From contig MPND01000001.1 in assembly GCA_002238855.1 (NCBI GenBank), positions 1-64,000 of the forward strand: 64,000 nucleotides of DNA, given 5' to 3'. A model generated the notes under the pieces. That model saw only the letters and a list, made by a program, of their open reading frames with translations. It did not search any database and had not been told where the DNA came from. The stretch is from SAR202 cluster bacterium bin90 (lineage in GTDB: Bacteria; Chloroflexota; Dehalococcoidia; Lucifugimonadales; JADFKI01). Positions 61,248 through 64,000 of the stretch are shown here, piece by piece (the first letter of the stretch is position 1; every line of letters begins with the position of its first letter). The position numbers were made by a program, and so were the translations under genes.

Positions 61248-61673
61248 TTGGCTAAAAAAGTAATGACGATGATCAAGCTCCAGATTGAGGCAGGCAAAGC
61301 CACGCCTGCGCCTCCTGTTGGCCCGGCGCTGGGTCAGCACGGCGTTAATATTATGGGCTTCGTGAAAGAGTACAACGAGCGGACCGGCTCTCAGGCCGGC
61401 AATATCGTCCCTGTAGAGATTACGGTCTTTGAGGACAGGTCTTTCACTTTCATCACAAAGAGTCCCCCTGCATCCGACCTTCTGAGGAAGGCCGCGAATG
61501 TCGAAAAAGGCAGCGGCAATCCGCTTGCGGAAAAGGTCGCTCGCATCCCCAGAGACAGGGTGCGTGAAATCGCAGAGCAGAAGATGAATGACCTCAACGC
61601 CGCAGACCTGGAAGGCGCAATGCGTATCATTGAAGGTACGGCGCGCAGTATGGGCATAGAAGTGGAACAGTAG
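61248..61673 (+). CDS. rplK: 50S ribosomal protein L11
   Basis: 141-residue L11 of the GTPase-associated centre. N-domain has [24 protein letters not shown]-domain has [19 protein letters not shown] and the ribosome-binding [25 protein letters not shown]. The start codon is TTG (61248) with AAAGGAC upstream. Standard length. Coupled to rplA 48 nt downstream. Confidence 0.97.
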   Translation: MAKKVMTMIKLQIEAGKATPAPPVGPALGQHGVNIMGFVKEYNERTGSQAGNIVPVEITVFEDRSFTFITKSPPASDLLRKAANVEKGSGNPLAEKVARIPRDRVREIAEQKMNDLNAADLEGAMRIIEGTARSMGIEVEQ

Positions 61674-61721
61674 CGCCTGTGTATTTCGCACGACGCATTA
61701 ACAAAGTTAGGATTGTGTGCA

Positions 61722-62435
61722 ATGCCTAAACGCGGAACACGGTACTCAACAGCAACAGCAGCGATAGAGAAAGACTTCGAATACCAGCCCGACGAGGCAG
61801 TGTCGCTGGCGAAGAAGAACGCAACGGCAAAGTTCGACGAGACCGTTGAATTGCACCTGCGTACTGGCGCCGACCCTCGCCATGCCGACCAGATGATTCG
61901 AGGGGTCGCGCTATTGCCGCATGGCGTAGGCAAAACAGTTCGCGTTACAGTGTTTACGCAGGGTGAAGCCGTCTCTGTCGCGGAGGAAGCAGGCGCGGAC
62001 TTCGTTGGCTCTGATGAAATCATCAAGCGGGTTGAAGACGGCTGGGTGGATTTCGATGTGTCCATCGCAACCCCGGATATGATGGGTAGGATCGGGAGGC
62101 TTGGGCGCATTCTCGGCCGCAGGGGATTGATGCCCAACCCGCGTACCGGAACGGTAGTGCAGCCTGAAGAGTTGCCCAGGGCTATTCGTGAAGCGAAGCT
62201 GGGGCGGGTGGAATATCGCGTTGACCGCACTTCTCTGATTCATGTTCCAATTGGCAAGGCCAGCTTTGAAGAGGATCAACTGATGGACAATCTGACGGCT
62301 CTGATGGACAATATCGTCAGGGCGCGCCCGAGCGGAGTCAAAGGGCAATATATTAGGACTGCCTATCTGACGACGACAATGGGTCCAAGCGTTAAAATGG
62401 ATGTTGCCAGCACGAGTGCCCTTAAAGTAGAATAG
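61722..62435 (+). CDS. rplA: 50S ribosomal protein L1
   Basis: 237-residue L1 forming the L1 stalk and, in many bacteria, repressing its own operon. Typical blocks are KKNATAKFDETVELHLRTGADPRHADQMIRG, GADFVGSDEIIKRVEDGW, LGRILGRRGLMPNPRTGTV and KGQYIRTAYLTTTMGPSVKMD. ATG 61722 is preferred over the in-frame TTG 61713. The L10 leader begins right after its stop. Confidence 0.97.
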   Translation: MPKRGTRYSTATAAIEKDFEYQPDEAVSLAKKNATAKFDETVELHLRTGADPRHADQMIRGVALLPHGVGKTVRVTVFTQGEAVSVAEEAGADFVGSDEIIKRVEDGWVDFDVSIATPDMMGRIGRLGRILGRRGLMPNPRTGTVVQPEELPRAIREAKLGRVEYRVDRTSLIHVPIGKASFEEDQLMDNLTALMDNIVRARPSGVKGQYIRTAYLTTTMGPSVKMDVASTSALKVE

Positions 62436-62441
62436 ACTAGC

Positions 62442-62580
62442 TTTGATGCCGCAGACTGCGGGTCTCCAGTCGGAGATAATACGCCAGCCCGCTTAGGCAC
62501 TCTTTAGAACCGGGAATACGGTTGTAGAGTCGGATTTGAGAAAATCTGTGCCCTGAGGCTGCTGCGTCTCAGGGCTTTTT
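62442..62580 (+). ncRNA. ribosomal protein L10 leader
   Basis: The 216-bp gap before rplJ holds an L10-leader-like RNA: CCGCAGACTGCGGGTC, the ACGCCAGCCCGCTTAGGCACTCT arm and a terminal hairpin with U-run. Free L10(L12)4 binding would favour termination, giving autogenous control of rplJ-rplL. Ends are approximate. Confidence 0.75.
62550..62580 (+). terminator. attenuator hairpin of the L10 leader
   Basis: GCCCTGAG (62550-62557) pairs with CTCAGGGC (62568-62575) with a 10-nt loop, followed by TTTTTG. Intrinsic terminator 72 nt before the rplJ start. Confidence 0.85.
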
Positions 62581-62651
62581 GTTGAACGAATTTGCCTGAA
62601 TGGTTTGATTAGTTGAACCTGCCAAGGCGCGGATAAAGATGAGGTGGCAAG

Positions 62652-63191
62652 TTGCCTACAGAAAGAAAAGTACAGGCTGTTCAGGACATGACGGACTGGC
62701 TGGACGGCTCGACAATAGTCATATCAACGAGTTATACAGGATTGCCGGTCACTGAAATGACCGCACTCAGAAGCGCCCTGCGCGACAAGGATGTGCGGTA
62801 CAAGGTAGTCAAGAATACCTTGGCGTACATCGCAGCGGAAAACACTGGTAGGCCTGAGTTGAAGGAAATCATTCAGGGACCAAGCGCAATTGCCTTCGGG
62901 TACGGCGAGCCGACGGATCCTGCGAAGGCGCTGTCTGATTTCATAAGGACAACACGCTCTCCATTGGAGATTCGAGGAGCGGTTCTGGACGGCAGAGTAC
63001 TGGACGCCGCACAGGTTGAGCAGCTCGCAAGCCTGCCGGGCAAGGACGAGCTTGTCTCCCAGCTACTTTCACGCATGCAGTCGCCAATCTCAGGCCTTGT
63101 GAATGTGCTGAATGGTCCTATTGCTGGGCTTGCCCGTGTGCTTCAGGGACATATCGATAGTATGCAGGAACAACCGGCGGAATCAAACTAG
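62652..63191 (+). CDS. rplJ: 50S ribosomal protein L10
   Basis: 179-residue L10, base of the L7/L12 stalk. N-domain has DGSTIVISTSYTGLPVTEMTALRSALRDK and YKVVKNTLAYIAAENTG. The C-terminal helix binding L12 dimers ends in LARVLQGHIDSMQEQ. Start is TTG 62652 with GAGGTGG upstream. 36 nt to rplL. Confidence 0.96.
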   Translation: MPTERKVQAVQDMTDWLDGSTIVISTSYTGLPVTEMTALRSALRDKDVRYKVVKNTLAYIAAENTGRPELKEIIQGPSAIAFGYGEPTDPAKALSDFIRTTRSPLEIRGAVLDGRVLDAAQVEQLASLPGKDELVSQLLSRMQSPISGLVNVLNGPIAGLARVLQGHIDSMQEQPAESN

Positions 63192-63227
63192 CGGGCATTA
63201 TGCCCAGTAAAACAGGGAGGTTTTACA

Positions 63228-63608
63228 ATGACGACTAAGGAAGAGATACTGGATGCAATCAAAGGATTGTCTGTACTGGAACTTTCGGATCTCGTGAAGG
63301 CACTCGAGGACGAGTTCGGCGTTAGCGCTGCCGCTCCGGTTCAGATGGCTACCGTGCAGGGTGTTGCAGCCACTGCAGAGGCCGCCGAGGAAGAGAAGAC
63401 CGAGTTCGACGTGTCCATCACAGAGATTGGACCGCAGAAGATTCAGGTCATCAAGGCCGTCCGCGAGCTTACTACGCTCGGACTGAAAGAGGCGAAGGAG
63501 CTCGTTGAGAGCGCGCCTGTGGCAGTCAAGGAAGCCATCACCAAGGACGAAGCCGATGAGATAAAGGAAAAGTTGGAAGGCGCAGGGGCTGTCGTTACGG
63601 TAGCCTAG
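63228..63608 (+). CDS. rplL: 50S ribosomal protein L7/L12
   Basis: 126-residue L12. N-terminal dimer domain has [32 protein letters not shown]. The Ala-rich hinge is EAAEEEK. The C-terminal factor-binding domain has [36 protein letters not shown] precedes ATG 63228. rpoB does not follow it; a long hairpin and an opposite-strand gene come next. Confidence 0.97.
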   Translation: MTTKEEILDAIKGLSVLELSDLVKALEDEFGVSAAAPVQMATVQGVAATAEAAEEEKTEFDVSITEIGPQKIQVIKAVRELTTLGLKEAKELVESAPVAVKEAITKDEADEIKEKLEGAGAVVTVA

Positions 63609-63648
63609 CACTCGGGCTGTTCCCCGGCAAAACATCCGATATAGTAAC

Positions 63649-63699
63649 CGTCCCACTACTCGCTTGTTACGATAGAAGCGAGTAGTGGGACGATTTGCG
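63649..63699 (+). terminator. long hairpin terminator after rplL
   Basis: Perfect 17-bp stem CGTCCCACTACTCGCTT (63649-63665) and AAGCGAGTAGTGGGACG (63676-63692) with a 10-nt loop, followed by ATTTGCG. The T-run is weak, but as a stem it may end both the L12 operon and the facing gene. Confidence 0.75.
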
Positions 63700-63737
63700 T
63701 CAAATAGGTTGAACAATCGACCAGTGTAGTTGATTGG

Positions 63738-63986
63738 CTAGCCGGCTGATATGTACGGTATCGTCTGCGGACCTTCAGGCAATACACAGATGCTCGCGTC
63801 GGGGCCGCAGTCCTCAATAGTGTCTTCGATTCGACCCACAGGCGTCAGGTGTGCGTCCGTAACCTGCTGCTCCGTAAGACAACTGGACTTCAGGTACACG
63901 TCGGCCTTCATTTGAATCTGAGCCTGGATCTGCGCCTGCCACTGGTCGTGCCGCTCGTATTCTGTCTGCTGAATCATTTCAAGCAC
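63738..63986 (-). CDS. hypothetical protein, possibly truncated by window edge
   Basis: Unrecognised 82-residue frame from GTG 63986 (or ATG 63977), but the frame is open to the window end, so it may be the C-terminal part of a longer protein. It is Gln-rich early (WQAQIQAQIQMK), then has three Cys (SSCLTEQQV, EDCGPDASICV). No TM segment. It faces rplL across a strong hairpin. Coding status is likely but unproven. Confidence 0.5.
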   Translation of the reverse strand: MLEMIQQTEYERHDQWQAQIQAQIQMKADVYLKSSCLTEQQVTDAHLTPVGRIEDTIEDCGPDASICVLPEGPQTIPYISAG

Positions 63987-64000
63987 CTCTGAGGGACTGC

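Overview
The window looks like a chromosomal segment of a free-living bacterium, most likely a Chloroflexota of the Dehalococcoidia/SAR202 type. This placement is inferred from gene content and was not checked by any search. Supporting signs are several LLM-class (F420/FMN-type) oxidoreductases, family-5 solute-binding lipoproteins with Val/Glu/Lys-rich stalks, an enolase-superfamily acid-sugar dehydratase, paired MFS exporters, an isolated 5S rRNA gene, and the tRNA-Thr/tRNA-Tyr/tRNA-Thr-tuf-rpmG-secE-nusG-rplKAJL block. Nearly every base is coding. I see no phage, insertion sequence, integrase or CRISPR array.

Layout. 0.1-5.2 kb (minus): operon garR-aroQ-pepP-efp-xseA-xseB-DSP phosphatase. 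5.4-10.1 kb (plus): enolase-superfamily dehydratase, two tandem MFS transporters and an aldo/keto reductase. 10.1-17.8 kb (minus): family-5 SBP, two Dpp-type permeases, xylulokinase, PfkB kinase and a zinc alcohol dehydrogenase. 17.8-20.0 kb: FG-GAP/ASPIC-UnbV lipoprotein. 20.1-24.1 kb (plus): a second SBP-permease-permease cassette. 24.2-31.3 kb: LLM oxidoreductase, clpS, NAD-kinase-like protein, acyl-CoA dehydrogenase, citrate synthase and a MidA-type methyltransferase. 31.3-37.9 kb (minus): LLM oxidoreductase, gcvT, gcvH, gcvPA, gcvPB, peroxiredoxin, tRNA m1A methyltransferase. 38-46 kb: amidohydrolase, NAD synthetase, aminotransferase, ispH, ComB-like phosphatase, aldo/keto reductase, DUF2071 protein. 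46.4 kb: lone 5S rRNA. 46.6-51.3 kb (plus): complete polar amino-acid ABC transporter. 51.6-58.3 kb (plus): ribosomal protein S1, ClpC, RadA, LarC. 58.5-63.7 kb (plus): tRNAs, tuf, rpmG, secE, nusG and the L11/L1/L10/L12 genes with an L10 leader.

The most notable item is at 32149-32607. An AhpE-like peroxiredoxin is interrupted by a single in-frame TGA exactly where the peroxidatic cysteine belongs. The reading frame is open and fully conserved on both sides, and a hairpin starts 14 nt downstream. This reads as a selenocysteine peroxiredoxin that an ordinary gene caller would truncate to 101 residues. It sits at the end of the glycine-cleavage operon.

Other points of interest: an EF-P whose modified-lysine loop lacks the PGKG motif; two SBP operons driven by near-identical TTGACT-17-TTTAAT promoters and lacking any ATPase gene; a family-5 uptake system in one operon with sugar kinases; a tRNA-Thr(UGU) with an extra bulged base in the T stem; an acyl-CoA dehydrogenase without the usual catalytic Glu; and a LexA-box-like site at the radA start.

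Metabolically the window suggests a heterotroph that imports small organics and amino acids through ABC systems, oxidises sugar acids and alcohols, and feeds glycine and acetyl units into one-carbon and TCA metabolism.
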